64,000 bases of DNA from the NCBI RefSeq assembly GCF_028288185.1, contig NZ_JAQBOF010000029.1, forward strand, positions 62,001 through 126,000. The letters are read 5' to 3'. Below, in pieces: positions 52,921 to 62,636 of this stretch (its first letter is position 1; the number at the start of each line of letters is the position of its first letter). Under the pieces are notes generated by a model. That model was not told the DNA's origin. It searched no databases and saw nothing but the letters and a program-made list of their open reading frames with translations. Both the position numbers and the translations under genes were made by a program. The DNA comes from Mucilaginibacter sp. (lineage in GTDB: Bacteria; Bacteroidota; Bacteroidia; Sphingobacteriales; Sphingobacteriaceae).

Positions 52921-53674
52921 TTTGTGCTTCTTTAATAAATATATCAGATGCGGCTACCCGCATCAATAAAAATTGAACATATACTTCACGACGCTCAGCA
53001 GCAGTTATTGCATCATCGGCCAACCATTCATCAGGAATCAACGCGGTGATATCACGGATAAGCGTTTCATTAACTATAGCTTTAAACTCGGTATCAACCA
53101 ACTCCAGCTCGGTAGCCAATGGCAGTAAAACATGATCTTTCACCTGCACAAAAGGGCGTACGGCTTGTTCCTTCCAGTTATCCCATGAGTGGTGAAAGTA
53201 TAATGCCGCACCATGATCTATCAGCCATAACTCTTTATGCCATATCAGCATATTGGTATTGCGTGGGGTACGGTCAACATTGGTAAGCAGGCAATCCAGC
53301 CAAACAATTTGCGAGGCCAGTTTTGCATCAATAGTAGTTACTACTGAATCGAATGTTATTGCGCCCGAAAGATAGTGCAGCGCCAGGTTTAGCCCTACAC
53401 TGGCTTTAAGCAGGTCCTGTATTTCTTCGTCAGGCTCTGTACGGCCAAAGGCTTCATCCAGGTTGGCAAACACCAATTCAGGTACTTTTAGGCCTAATGC
53501 GCGCGCAAGCTCCCCGCCTATCAGCTCGGCAATGAGCGCTTTTACGCCCTGCCCAGCCCCGCGAAATTTAAGTACATACAAAAACTCGTCGTCAGCCTCT
53601 GCGATTGCGGGTAATGAGCCGCCTTCGCGCAGCGGAGTAACGTAGCGTATAACGTTTACGGTTCTAAGTTCCAT
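52898..53674 (-). CDS. HipA-like kinase family protein
   Basis: This 258-residue protein resembles HipA kinase cores but lacks the usual N-terminal subdomain of full HipA (about 440 residues). Lys36 in YVLKFRG could bind ATP. The catalytic segment is N132-V-D134-R135 with N139/N141 (LTNVDRTPRNTN), and metal-binding Asp153 is in LIDHGAAL. This agrees with the phosphatidylinositol-kinase-like HipA fold. No HipB-type DNA-binding antitoxin is next to it; instead a DUF3037 gene overlaps it. Toxin function cannot be claimed. Confidence 0.82.
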   Translation of the reverse strand: MELRTVNVIRYVTPLREGGSLPAIAEADDEFLYVLKFRGAGQGVKALIAELIGGELARALGLKVPELVFANLDEAFGRTEPDEEIQDLLKASVGLNLALHYLSGAITFDSVVTTIDAKLASQIVWLDCLLTNVDRTPRNTNMLIWHKELWLIDHGAALYFHHSWDNWKEQAVRPFVQVKDHVLLPLATELELVDTEFKAIVNETLIRDITALIPDEWLADDAITAAERREVYVQFLLMRVAASDIFIKEAQNAREARF

Positions 53675-53747
53675 TTAAGTTTTAAAACTACTCATTTATA
53701 TCAAATGTGTCCATAAAAATTGTCATATCAGGCAGCTCTTCTAATTT

Positions 53748-53956
53748 GTTTCACGAAATAGTGAAACAGATGAAACAAGTGAAACACTACTTTAAGATAA
53801 CTACTTGAAAAATAATGGTTTACTAAAAGTGAGTGAAACAAAATGAAACAACTTATACGTCAGTATTTTTATTCATTAATTATAAATATTGAGCTGATTA
53901 TTAAATACTTGCATTTTGTTGATTTTTTTAATGGTGAAACACAATTTTTGTTTCAC
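53748..53956. promoter_or_regulatory. Array of GTGAAAC / GTTTCAC sites
   Basis: The 424-bp gap before the barrel gene has no gene but many half-sites. GTTTCAC at 53748 pairs with GTGAAAC at 53761 (6-nt spacer). GTGAAAC recurs at 53779, 53833 and 53934, the last paired with GTTTCAC at 53950 (9-nt spacer). Partial TGAAAC copies are at 53771 and 53844. This clustering on both strands suggests cooperative regulator binding. Confidence 0.5.
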
Positions 53957-54098
53957 AGCTCTTAGCTAAACAATGCCGAAAATAGGGTACTGACAAAATA
54001 GTGCCACCACTATTTTAAGATATTTTTATTCTGTTTAAATATCAAGTTTGATTTTTATCGCTTATACTTGTAACACCACTACCTGGATCTTTTATCCC

Positions 54099-54674
54099 AT
54101 GAAACTTAAACTAACAATTTTGGCGCTTGCATTAAGTAGTATGCAAGTTTATTCACAAGCAAAAAACAATATATCTCTAGTGTATGGCATAACATCCAAT
54201 ACCATATATATGGGCCGTGTGATGAGTGACGGGGGATATGACACTGGAAGCGGCATAATTTACGGTTTAAACTATTCAAGAAACATTAACAATTACCTTT
54301 CTGTTGAAACAGGGTTACATTATTCTAATGATAAAGTTTCAGGAAGCTCTTTTTCTGGTGCTACTTATCATTTTAATGGCGAAATAAAAATGATCTCCAT
54401 ACCTGTAATTGCAAAATTTAGCTTCTTTAAATATTTCTATGCTGATGCAGGATTTAACACTGATTTTCAAACCAACTATACCAGTAATTCCATTGGCACA
54501 AAACAATCAGGCATTGGCCTTGAGGGTGGGCTTGGCGCTGCATATAGTTTTGGAAAAATCAAGTTATTTATCAACCCATATTTTCAGGAGCATAATATCA
54601 TAAGTTACGCTGGTAAGAATAGCAACAACCTGGTAGATGCGGGCTATAAATTTGGAGCAGGGTACAATTTCTAA
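54099..54674 (+). CDS. Small outer membrane beta-barrel protein
   Basis: From the ATG at 54099 this is 191 residues with a signal peptide ending VYSQA (about residue 18); an earlier ATG at 54048 would bury the signal. Alternating aromatic and polar strands (SVETGLHYS, YFYADAGFNTDF, KLFINPYFQ) and a C-terminal GYKFGAGYNF ending in Phe indicate an eight-stranded-type porin-family barrel (OmpW/OMP_b-brl type). The role is unknown; transport or adhesion are usual. The gene follows the GTGAAAC site array. Confidence 0.75.
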   Translation: MKLKLTILALALSSMQVYSQAKNNISLVYGITSNTIYMGRVMSDGGYDTGSGIIYGLNYSRNINNYLSVETGLHYSNDKVSGSSFSGATYHFNGEIKMISIPVIAKFSFFKYFYADAGFNTDFQTNYTSNSIGTKQSGIGLEGGLGAAYSFGKIKLFINPYFQEHNIISYAGKNSNNLVDAGYKFGAGYNF

Positions 54675-54758
54675 CTTTGCTATTAATATTTTCTTTGTAA
54701 GAACAATGTTGCCAAAACCCCTTTGTATATGTCATTAATAATTTTCTAAATTGGCTGC

Positions 54759-55448
54759 ATGAAAAAGAACGTTATTTTACTTTCTCTGCTATTTGCTGCG
54801 GCAACCGCAGGAGCCCAGAACAAAGATTGGCCTAATATTGGCAAATACGAAAAAGATAATACTGCTGCCCCCGCCCCACAAAAAGGCGAGAAACGCGTGG
54901 TATACATGGGCGACTCGATAACCGATTTCTGGATCAATAACGATAGTCTTTTTTTTAAGAGCAATAACTACTATGACCGTGGCATAAGCGGCCAGACAAC
55001 AGGCCAAATGCTGGTACGTTTCCGCGAGGACGTGATCAACCTTAAACCTGATGTAGTAGTAATATTGGCTGGTATAAATGATATTGCCGAAAACAACGGC
55101 CCTTCAAAACTGGAAGATGTAATGGGTAACATCATATCAATGGCCGAACTAGCAAGGGCAAATAAAATTAAAGTCGTGCTATCATCAGTTACTCCTGCGG
55201 CGGCTTTCCCATGGAGGCCAACCATCGACCCAAAACCAAAAGTAAAAGAACTAAATGATATGATAAAAGACTATGCCGCTAAGAACAAGTTTATTTATCT
55301 GGATTACTTTACAGCCATGGTTGACGAGAACCAGGGATTACCACAAAACCTTTCGAAAGATGGCGTACACCCTACGCTTGAAGGTTATAAAGTAATGGAA
55401 CCATTGGCCCAAAAAGCAATAGAACAGGCTTTAAAGTCAAAACAATAA
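54759..55448 (+). CDS. Secreted SGNH/GDSL hydrolase
   Basis: This 229-residue protein has a signal peptide ending AGAQN (about residue 20). The four SGNH blocks are visible: GDSITDFW (nucleophile Ser), GQTTGQM (Gly), AGINDIAENNG (Asn) and DGVHPTLEGY (Asp and His). The family removes acetyl or other acyl esters from glycans or lipids. Among several carbohydrate genes a glycan deacetylase role is likely. The gene ends at a strong hairpin. Confidence 0.9.
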   Translation: MKKNVILLSLLFAAATAGAQNKDWPNIGKYEKDNTAAPAPQKGEKRVVYMGDSITDFWINNDSLFFKSNNYYDRGISGQTTGQMLVRFREDVINLKPDVVVILAGINDIAENNGPSKLEDVMGNIISMAELARANKIKVVLSSVTPAAAFPWRPTIDPKPKVKELNDMIKDYAAKNKFIYLDYFTAMVDENQGLPQNLSKDGVHPTLEGYKVMEPLAQKAIEQALKSKQ

Positions 55449-55482
55449 TATTTTAATTTCTACTAATTGAGTTCAGATAATA

Positions 55483-55519
55483 AAAAAAACCATCCGCCTG
55501 AACAGCGGATGGTTTTTTT
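55483..55519. terminator. Bidirectional terminator between SGNH hydrolase and glpF
   Basis: AAAAAAACCATCCGC (55483-55497) pairs with GCGGATGGTTTTTTT (55505-55519) around a 7-nt loop, between convergent genes. Confidence 0.92.
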
Positions 55520-55544
55520 ATATATGATATTTTCCTGAATGAAT

Positions 55545-56276
55545 TTATCCTTTTAAAAACAAATATAACCCGGCTGCTACAGCCGAACCGATAATTGGCC
55601 CAACAACAGGCACCCAGGCATATCTCCAGCCAGAGCTTCCCTTTTCGGGTATAGGTAAAATGGCATGCATTATCCGTGGGCCCAAATCGCGGGCCGGATT
55701 AATAGCATAGCCGGTAGTACCGCCTAAAGACAAACCAATTGCCCAGACCAATAAAGCAACAGGCAATGCGCCTAAAGACCCTAAACCAATTGGTGTTTTG
55801 CTTGCGCCCAACTCACCATTAGTAAAATAGAAGATCACAAATAACAATACGAAAGTACCGATAACTTCACTTACTAAATTGTTAACTACGTTTTTAATAG
55901 CCGGCGAAGTGCAGAATACGGCCGCTTTTGATCCGGGATCTTTCGTAGCATAAAAATGGTCTTTATACATCAACCATACTAACAGTGCACCAAGCATTGC
56001 ACCAATAAACTGCGCCAATATATACATAGGCACCTTTACCCAACTAAACTTTCCGGCTATTGCTAACGCGATGGTAACAGCGGGGTTTAAATGCGCACCA
56101 CTATATGGACCAGCAATAACTACACCTGCAAATACACCCAGGGCCCATCCTGTGGTAATTACAATCCAGCCGCTATTGTGGCCCTTTGTGCCGGTTAACA
56201 CAACATTGGCTACTACTCCGTTTCCCAGCAGGATCAGGAACATGGTGCCGATAATTTCGGCGGTAAATTCTGACAT
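55545..56276 (-). CDS. glpF: Glycerol uptake facilitator (aquaglyceroporin)
   Basis: This 243-residue inner membrane channel has six hydrophobic helices and two NPA loops, HLNPAVTIALA and INPARDLGPRIMH. The Asp after the second NPAR marks the glycerol-conducting group. It lets glycerol diffuse in for GlpK. It is the last gene of the glpD-glpK-glpF operon, 41 bp after glpK. Confidence 0.95.
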   Translation of the reverse strand: MSEFTAEIIGTMFLILLGNGVVANVVLTGTKGHNSGWIVITTGWALGVFAGVVIAGPYSGAHLNPAVTIALAIAGKFSWVKVPMYILAQFIGAMLGALLVWLMYKDHFYATKDPGSKAAVFCTSPAIKNVVNNLVSEVIGTFVLLFVIFYFTNGELGASKTPIGLGSLGALPVALLVWAIGLSLGGTTGYAINPARDLGPRIMHAILPIPEKGSSGWRYAWVPVVGPIIGSAVAAGLYLFLKG

Positions 56277-56317
56277 CTCTTTAATTTTTTAAGGTTTACT
56301 ATTTAGGTTATTTGGTT

Positions 56318-57808
56318 TTATAATTCTGTCCATACTTTAACAGCGGCAACAGCTTTGTGCCATCCTTTAATCATCTCATCGGTATTTAAGGACGCATCAG
56401 GTTTAAAGTTGCGGTTTACTTGCCATTGCTGTTGTATCTCATCAATATTATTCCAATAACCAATAGCTAAACCGGCCAAATAAGCTGCGCCAATGGCGGT
56501 CACCTCAGTTACTTCGGGCCTCACTACACTTGTTTTTAATATATCAGCCTGGAATTGCATCAGCAAGTTGTTTGCTGTTGCGCCACCATCTACTCTTAGT
56601 TCCTGTATTTGCGCGCCCGAATCTGCTTCCATTGCTTTTAAAACCTCTAAAGTCTGATATGCAATACTCTCCAATGCCGCACGTGCTATGTACGCATCGC
56701 TTGTACCGCGTGTAATACCGAAGATGGTACCACGCGCATATTGGTTCCAATGCGGTGCGCCTAAACCGGCAAAAGCAGGCACTAAATAAACTCCACCGCT
56801 GTCCGGTACTTTGGCTGCCAATGCCTCTACCTGGGCAGATGTTGTTATAATTTTAAGTTCATCCCTTAACCATTGCACAACGGCGCCGGCAATAAATATA
56901 CTACCCTCTAAAGCATATTGCACATCGTTCCCTATTTTCCAGGCGATGGTTGTTATCAGATTATTTTTTGATATGATAGGTTTGTTGCCGATGTTCATTA
57001 ACATAAAGCAACCGGTACCGTAGGTATTTTTAACCATACCTACTTTGGTACACATTTGGCCAAACAATGCAGCCTGCTGATCGCCTGCTATACCGGCAAT
57101 AGGTATTTTAGCTGCAAATATATCTTCTGCCGTTTCGCCATAAACTTCGCTGCTTGATTTTACTTCGGGCAACATGCTTGCAGGGATATCAAACAGTTCA
57201 AGCAATTCCTTATCCCACTCTAACGTGTAGATATTAAAGATCATGGTGCGCGACGCGTTGGTTACATCAGTAACATGTGTTTTCCCGGCAGTCATATTCC
57301 ATATCAACCACGAATCAATGGTACCAAACGCCAGTTTCCCGGCTGCCGCCTTTTCTCTGGCTCCCGGTACATTATTCAGTATCCATTGTACTTTAGTTGC
57401 CGAAAAATAGGCATCCAGTACCAGCCCTGTTTTTTCCTGTATTAGTTTATCAGCTCCCTTAGCTCTTAAAGCATCGCAAATACCAGCCGTACGGCGGTCT
57501 TGCCAAACTATAGCATTATGTATAGGCTCGCCGGTGGCTCTATCCCAAACTACAGTAGTTTCCCGCTGATTAGTTATGCCGATAGCAGCAATATTTTCTG
57601 GTTTAAGTTTGGCTTTTATCAGCGCTTCGGTTGCTACCGATGCCTGGGTAGACCAGATCTCTTCGGCATCATGCTCCACCCATCCGGGTTGGGGATAGAT
57701 TTGTGTAAACTCTTTTTGCGCGACAGAAACTATCGTCCCGGCTTTATTAAAAACAATTGCCCGCGAGCTGGTTGTGCCCTGGTCAAACGACAAAATGTAC
57801 TTCTCCAT
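56318..57808 (-). CDS. glpK: Glycerol kinase
   Basis: This 496-residue cytoplasmic FGGY kinase makes glycerol-3-phosphate from glycerol and [17 protein letters not shown] at the N-terminus binds phosphate, and [21 protein letters not shown] and [19 protein letters not shown] are standard GlpK motifs. The length is that of the family. It lies 41 bp after glpD. Confidence 0.97.
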   Translation of the reverse strand: MEKYILSFDQGTTSSRAIVFNKAGTIVSVAQKEFTQIYPQPGWVEHDAEEIWSTQASVATEALIKAKLKPENIAAIGITNQRETTVVWDRATGEPIHNAIVWQDRRTAGICDALRAKGADKLIQEKTGLVLDAYFSATKVQWILNNVPGAREKAAAGKLAFGTIDSWLIWNMTAGKTHVTDVTNASRTMIFNIYTLEWDKELLELFDIPASMLPEVKSSSEVYGETAEDIFAAKIPIAGIAGDQQAALFGQMCTKVGMVKNTYGTGCFMLMNIGNKPIISKNNLITTIAWKIGNDVQYALEGSIFIAGAVVQWLRDELKIITTSAQVEALAAKVPDSGGVYLVPAFAGLGAPHWNQYARGTIFGITRGTSDAYIARAALESIAYQTLEVLKAMEADSGAQIQELRVDGGATANNLLMQFQADILKTSVVRPEVTEVTAIGAAYLAGLAIGYWNNIDEIQQQWQVNRNFKPDASLNTDEMIKGWHKAVAAVKVWTEL

Positions 57809-57849
57809 TACGGTTACTTTAGGTTTGGTTACTAGGTTATTTGGTTTGG

Positions 57850-59451
57850 TTATTCTTTATCCTCATTATGTGGCGCGGTTAAATACCTGCCTGCCAATTG
57901 TGTAAAATCGCTCACTTGCTGCTCTTGCCATGTTGCATCATAGCCCAACTCTGATGCAATTAACTGCGCAACTACCGGTGCTAAACGTATTGCTGCCTTA
58001 GCATCTAAAAACAATAGCCGCACCCTCCTTGCCAGCACATCTTCAACTGTACGGGCCATTTCATTTCTAACGGCCCATATCACTTCGGCTTTAAGATAAG
58101 ATAATTCCTTATCTAATTTTTGTCCAAACTCCGGTTCATGCCTGATCAATACGTTTATAAGCTCTTCATCGTTACCATAACCCGACAGATCACTCTGAGT
58201 AGTTTTGTTAAGATAGCCATGAATTTTTAGGTTTTGGGTTATGCAAGGCAAAGTGGGCAAACCGGCGTTCTGTATAGCTTTATCAACTACATCTTCGGCC
58301 ATCTTGCGATAGGTTGTCCATTTGCCACCAATAATAGTAATTAAGCCAGATGAATTTACCAGGATTTTATGACTCCTGGAAATTTCTTTTGTGGAGTTAG
58401 TATCTTTATCGGGCGCTGCCAATGGGCGTAAACCGGCAAATACGGATAAAGCATCCGCTCGTGTAGGTGCCTTTGTTAAATATTGTCCGGCGGTTTCTAA
58501 TATAAATTCAATCTCCTTATCTAAAGCAACCGGCTCTAAACTCTGACTTTCTAAAGGCGTATCGGTTGTGCCTACCAACACATGATCATGCCACGGAACG
58601 GCAAATAATACTCTGCCATCCATAGTTTTAGGGATCATGATAGCCTTATCCCCATGAAGAAACGATCTGTTTAACACTACATGCACACCCTGGCTTGAGC
58701 GTACCAAAGGTTTTTGCGCGGCTATATCCATTTGGAGTATTTCGTCCACAAAAACTCCGGTAGCGTTAATAACTACTTTGGCATTAAGGCGATATTCAGT
58801 TCCGCTTTCAATATCCTGAGCAATAACTCCGTTTATATTTTTATCATCTGCTTTAAGTAAGCCGGTTACTTTTATATAATTAAGTAAGGTACCGCCTTGT
58901 TCTGCACCGGTTTGAGCCAGATTGATAGCCAGGCGGGCATCATCAAACTGACCATCCCAGTATTCTATCCCGCCTTTTAATCCTTTACTTTTTATTTCGG
59001 GGATAGTTTTTAATAAGTTTTCTTTTGAAAGTGATCTCGACCCGCCGAAACTAAATTTACCCGCAAGCCAATCATAAAGCTTTAAGCCGATCAAATATTG
59101 TGCTCTTGCAAACCAACTATAACACGGAATTATAAATGATTGCCGTTTAACCAGGTGAGGTGCATTTTGTAAAAGTAACCCGCGCTCATGCAATGCTTCG
59201 TATACCAGGCCGATGTTGCCCTGTGCTAAATAACGCACGCCGCCATGAACTAATTTTGTGCTTCGGCTTGATGTACCTTTAGCAAAATCTGCCTGTTCGA
59301 GTAGTAATGTTTTATATCCTCTTGATGCGGCATCAACAGTTGTGCCAAGCCCGGTTGCTCCACCACCTATTATTATAAAATCCCATAAATCGGTTTCCGT
59401 TATTTCCTTTAAAAATCTTTCTCTTTGAAAACTTTTTTTATTTCCTATCAT
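57850..59451 (-). CDS. glpD: Glycerol-3-phosphate dehydrogenase, FAD-dependent
   Basis: From the ATG at 59451 this is 533 residues; an ATG at 59505 would add an 18-residue leader with no known role. The FAD-binding motif [20 protein letters not shown] is close to the N-terminus (about 25-44). [24 protein letters not shown] and the C-terminal DAO_C-like region ([15 protein letters not shown]) are family features. It oxidises glycerol-3-phosphate to dihydroxyacetone phosphate and passes electrons to quinone at the membrane. It is first in the operon, divergent from a DeoR regulator. Confidence 0.95.
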   Translation of the reverse strand: MIGNKKSFQRERFLKEITETDLWDFIIIGGGATGLGTTVDAASRGYKTLLLEQADFAKGTSSRSTKLVHGGVRYLAQGNIGLVYEALHERGLLLQNAPHLVKRQSFIIPCYSWFARAQYLIGLKLYDWLAGKFSFGGSRSLSKENLLKTIPEIKSKGLKGGIEYWDGQFDDARLAINLAQTGAEQGGTLLNYIKVTGLLKADDKNINGVIAQDIESGTEYRLNAKVVINATGVFVDEILQMDIAAQKPLVRSSQGVHVVLNRSFLHGDKAIMIPKTMDGRVLFAVPWHDHVLVGTTDTPLESQSLEPVALDKEIEFILETAGQYLTKAPTRADALSVFAGLRPLAAPDKDTNSTKEISRSHKILVNSSGLITIIGGKWTTYRKMAEDVVDKAIQNAGLPTLPCITQNLKIHGYLNKTTQSDLSGYGNDEELINVLIRHEPEFGQKLDKELSYLKAEVIWAVRNEMARTVEDVLARRVRLLFLDAKAAIRLAPVVAQLIASELGYDATWQEQQVSDFTQLAGRYLTAPHNEDKE

Positions 59452-59637
59452 TTCACTTTTATGCCATAAATATTTCGATTTATACAAAAACGAAACACTT
59501 AACAATAATATGAAATATTATGAAACTCTAAACGATTTTAAAAAAAATAAAAAAAGAACCGTTTTTAGAAAATCAGGAATATGGATTTATCCTAAATTTC
59601 TGCTAAATTGCCGTTATAAAAATCAGCAAAACAAGTA

Positions 59638-60402
59638 ATGAGCAGCTTAACCGAGCGACATCAGCATATTTTAAATAAGATACAGCAGGAAAGTAGCGTG
59701 ACTGTATTAGACCTTTGTAATGAACTGGAGGTATCCTCGGTAACCATTCGAAAGGATCTGAAACTATTAGAGGACAAGAACTGCCTTTTCCGTACCCATG
59801 GCGGTGCTACGCAAAACAACCCTTATACAACAGACCGGCCGGTAAATGAAAAAGAAAAGCTGCAATCGTCCGAGAAAATAAAAATAGGCGCGGCCGCTGC
59901 AAAACTTATTCAGCCTGATGATTCTATCTTGATAGCATCCGGCACCACGGTGCTGGCCCTGGCCAAAAGCATACAACCTGTTGGTAATTTGACGGTTATT
60001 ACATCAGCCCTAAATGTGGCTATTGAGTTAATCCATCATCAAAATATCGAGGTACTTCAATTAGGTGGGATATTAAGAAAAAGCTCATCATCTGTTATGG
60101 GCCCTTATGCCGAAAGTATACTGGCCGATTTTTTTTGCAGTAAGTTTTTTTTAGGGGTAGATGGTATAGATCTTGATTTTGGTTTAACTACAACCAGTGC
60201 CATGGAGGCACATTTAAACCGCCAGATGATGGCCGTATCACAAAAAACAATCGTAATTGCTGATTCAACAAAGTTTGGTAAAAGAGGCTTTGGTAAAATA
60301 TGCGGATTAGATGAAATAGATCAAATAATTACGGATAAAGGCTTACCAGAACATATAGTAGAAAAACTGGAAGCTATGGGTGTTAAGGTTATATTAGTAT
60401 AG
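59638..60402 (+). CDS. DeoR family transcriptional regulator (probable glp repressor)
   Basis: This 254-residue protein has a DeoR N-terminal helix-turn-helix (about 1-57; ERHQHILNKIQQESSVTVLD and VSSVTIRKDLKLLE) and a DeoRC sugar-phosphate-sensing domain (about 75-235; IASGTTVLALAKSI, IADSTKFGKRGF). It resembles GlpR. Divergent placement 186 bp from glpD, whose spacer has TATGAAATATTATGAAA repeats, suggests that it represses the glp operon until glycerol-3-phosphate accumulates. Confidence 0.9.
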   Translation: MSSLTERHQHILNKIQQESSVTVLDLCNELEVSSVTIRKDLKLLEDKNCLFRTHGGATQNNPYTTDRPVNEKEKLQSSEKIKIGAAAAKLIQPDDSILIASGTTVLALAKSIQPVGNLTVITSALNVAIELIHHQNIEVLQLGGILRKSSSSVMGPYAESILADFFCSKFFLGVDGIDLDFGLTTTSAMEAHLNRQMMAVSQKTIVIADSTKFGKRGFGKICGLDEIDQIITDKGLPEHIVEKLEAMGVKVILV

Positions 60403-60445
60403 CTGCAACCACTTCTGTACGATTGTTGCTAAAACCAGGTTATAT

Positions 60446-61516
60446 CTATCCCCAAGCCTTTCTTAAAAACCCCAACCAGTTACCATGCATCATATTATCG
60501 ATATCCTGGCTAGTGTAGCCACGTTTGCTTAACAGGTAGGGTACCTTTTGTAAATCAGCAATGGTTTCCAGGTCATAGGGAGATTGCTCACGGCCAAACG
60601 CCCCGTCCAGGTCAGTACCCATGCCTACATGCAACGCATTACCTGCCAGTTGGCAAATATGATCTATATGATCTACCATAACTTCCATATTACAGTTCGT
60701 ACCCTGAGGGGTTGATACTCCCCTCACCCATCCCGGCACCATCATCCACGCATCTAAAGCGGCGCCTATTACAGCGCCGCGATCTATTAATGCTTTTATC
60801 TGTTCGTCACTATACTGGCGGTTATGGTTTACCAACGCGCGGCAGTTATTATGGCTGGCCCACACATGCCCGTTAAAATGATCCAACGCTTCCCAAAAGC
60901 TATCGTCGCATAAATGGGTGGCATCGAGGATAATGTTAAGGCGCTCCATTTCATTTAACAACTCATGTCCTTTTACACCCATAAAGCCGGTTGCATCGGT
61001 ACCTTGTGCATAACGGCCGGGGCCGTAATGTGCCGGGCCCACTGCTCTTAACCCAGTTTTGTAAGCGCGCTCTAAATGTTGTATAGTAACTAATGAATCC
61101 GCACCTTCCAAACTTAAAATATACCCTATTGGTTTATGTTCAGGAGTATTGTTATCACTCCAAAGTTTTATGTGATTCTCAAGGCTGATAAGATCATTGA
61201 TCTGCACCATTTCACCGGCATCTTCCATAGCCTTATACCAGGCTAGCTGCCCTTGTGTTTGGGCCCATGCCTGTGCAGGAGAGTGCCAACCCGGCAGGCT
61301 ATTACCCGGTGCTACAAAACGCGCAATTTGTGTAGCAACTACCAAACCGATGTTTCCTTTACGCAAGTCAGGAAGACTAACTACCGCTTTTGCCCTATCC
61401 GGTTTATCAGTTAAACCCACTTCACGCTCATTAATGACTGCAACCGGTTGTGTAAGGTCGCGGTTCCACTCCAAGGCGTTCATACTCAGATCAAGATGGG
61501 CATCAATTATAAACAT
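60446..61516 (-). CDS. Membrane dipeptidase family (M19) protein
   Basis: This 356-residue protein has the M19 TIM-barrel motifs. DAHLDLS at the N-terminus gives His and Asp zinc ligands, ILDATHLCDDSFWEA and WASHNNCRALVNHNRQYSDEQI carry the next His residues, and GMGTDLDGAFG the final Asp region. No signal peptide is seen, so it is probably cytoplasmic. Family members cleave dipeptides, often with a D-residue or a dehydro-residue. It lies 3 bp after a D-serine-dehydratase-like gene, in an apparent operon with a RidA protein. Confidence 0.9.
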   Translation of the reverse strand: MFIIDAHLDLSMNALEWNRDLTQPVAVINEREVGLTDKPDRAKAVVSLPDLRKGNIGLVVATQIARFVAPGNSLPGWHSPAQAWAQTQGQLAWYKAMEDAGEMVQINDLISLENHIKLWSDNNTPEHKPIGYILSLEGADSLVTIQHLERAYKTGLRAVGPAHYGPGRYAQGTDATGFMGVKGHELLNEMERLNIILDATHLCDDSFWEALDHFNGHVWASHNNCRALVNHNRQYSDEQIKALIDRGAVIGAALDAWMMVPGWVRGVSTPQGTNCNMEVMVDHIDHICQLAGNALHVGMGTDLDGAFGREQSPYDLETIADLQKVPYLLSKRGYTSQDIDNMMHGNWLGFLRKAWG

Positions 61517-61519
61517 GTT

Positions 61520-62623
61520 TTAAATATTAATTTTACGGTCGCGGGCTATGTTTTTCCATTCGCCTGCTGTATGTTTATCTTCAATAACAATTGCACGTTC
61601 ATAAAGGGCTACAGTAGGGCAAATATGGTGCGATACCCCATAAAGCAGATCACCAACTTTGTAATTATGATTAAGCCCTGCATCTAAAACCAAATGCTCT
61701 TCACTTTGGCTGATAAATTTTAACTGCTGGGCATTTAAAAATACCACACGCTTATCTAAAACGTTTTCGGATGCGATGGATTTATGCCCCAGATCAACAC
61801 AGATCTTTGTTTCGTCCGGCAAGGATACTACTCTTGTTACCACTAAAGCAGCCGACAAAAAAACCTGCTCTTTAAGAGTTCGCCCGTAACCATTATCCCA
61901 ATAAATAAAAGTACCAGGGCTGCATTCTATATTTTTACGGAGAGCATGTATAGGAAATGTAGGTGTGCCACCTGCAACTATTATTGGATCAAAACCTATA
62001 TTTTTTAACTGTTCTGCCAGTTTTTCAACCGGCTCAAAAGCTTCATTACAACGTTGCGTACGTATGGTTAAATCCTCATCACGAAGATGCCCATCATATA
62101 CATGTAAACCTATAATATTGATATTGAGTAATCCGGCACATTGCTTATACAGCTCAAAAGCAGCAACAGGCGCAATCCCAGAGCGGTTCATCCCAACATT
62201 TAAATCAATATAAATATTAACCATAAGATCATTTTCTCTGGCCAGTTTATTTATTTGTTTTGCTGCGTCTAAATTATCTACCAGGCAGGAAAATTGTGTG
62301 TGAGGATATTGTTTTATTAAAGCAATAAACCGATTTATTTTAGGGCCGATGGGTTGATAGGCCAACAAAACATCCTTAACGGCGCATAGCCCTAACATTT
62401 CGGCTTCGGCAATGGTGGCGCATTTAAATTTGCTAATGCCTGCCTCCATACATAAAAAAACCGCTTCTTTACATTTATGCGTCTTTACGTGCGGCCTTAA
62501 CCTGTCAATATTATCTACTTTACTTTTTAGTAAAGCGATATTATGTTTAACACGATCTGGATATACTACCAATGCCGGCGTATCCAGCAGATCAACATCT
62601 AAAATATTAAACCAGTTTTCCAT
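61520..62623 (-). CDS. D-TA/DSD family PLP enzyme (D-serine dehydratase or D-threonine aldolase like)
   Basis: This 367-residue cytoplasmic protein has the alanine-racemase-type barrel with PLP lysine Lys47 in RPHVKTHK. The C-terminal DSD-like domain contains GVSHHICPT, with an H-x-C pair like the zinc ligands of eukaryotic-type D-serine dehydratase, rather than the H-x-D of D-threonine aldolase. Dehydration of D-serine or D-threonine is therefore the first guess. The next upstream gene is a RidA protein, which would hydrolyse the enamine product. Substrate is inference. Confidence 0.85.
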   Translation of the reverse strand: MENWFNILDVDLLDTPALVVYPDRVKHNIALLKSKVDNIDRLRPHVKTHKCKEAVFLCMEAGISKFKCATIAEAEMLGLCAVKDVLLAYQPIGPKINRFIALIKQYPHTQFSCLVDNLDAAKQINKLARENDLMVNIYIDLNVGMNRSGIAPVAAFELYKQCAGLLNINIIGLHVYDGHLRDEDLTIRTQRCNEAFEPVEKLAEQLKNIGFDPIIVAGGTPTFPIHALRKNIECSPGTFIYWDNGYGRTLKEQVFLSAALVVTRVVSLPDETKICVDLGHKSIASENVLDKRVVFLNAQQLKFISQSEEHLVLDAGLNHNYKVGDLLYGVSHHICPTVALYERAIVIEDKHTAGEWKNIARDRKINI

Positions 62624-62636
62624 GGAATGAAATTGG

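Noticed and set aside
53748..53956. GTGAAAC repeats as a CRISPR array
   Set aside because: The repeats are only 7 bp, irregularly spaced and in both orientations, with no cas genes in the window.
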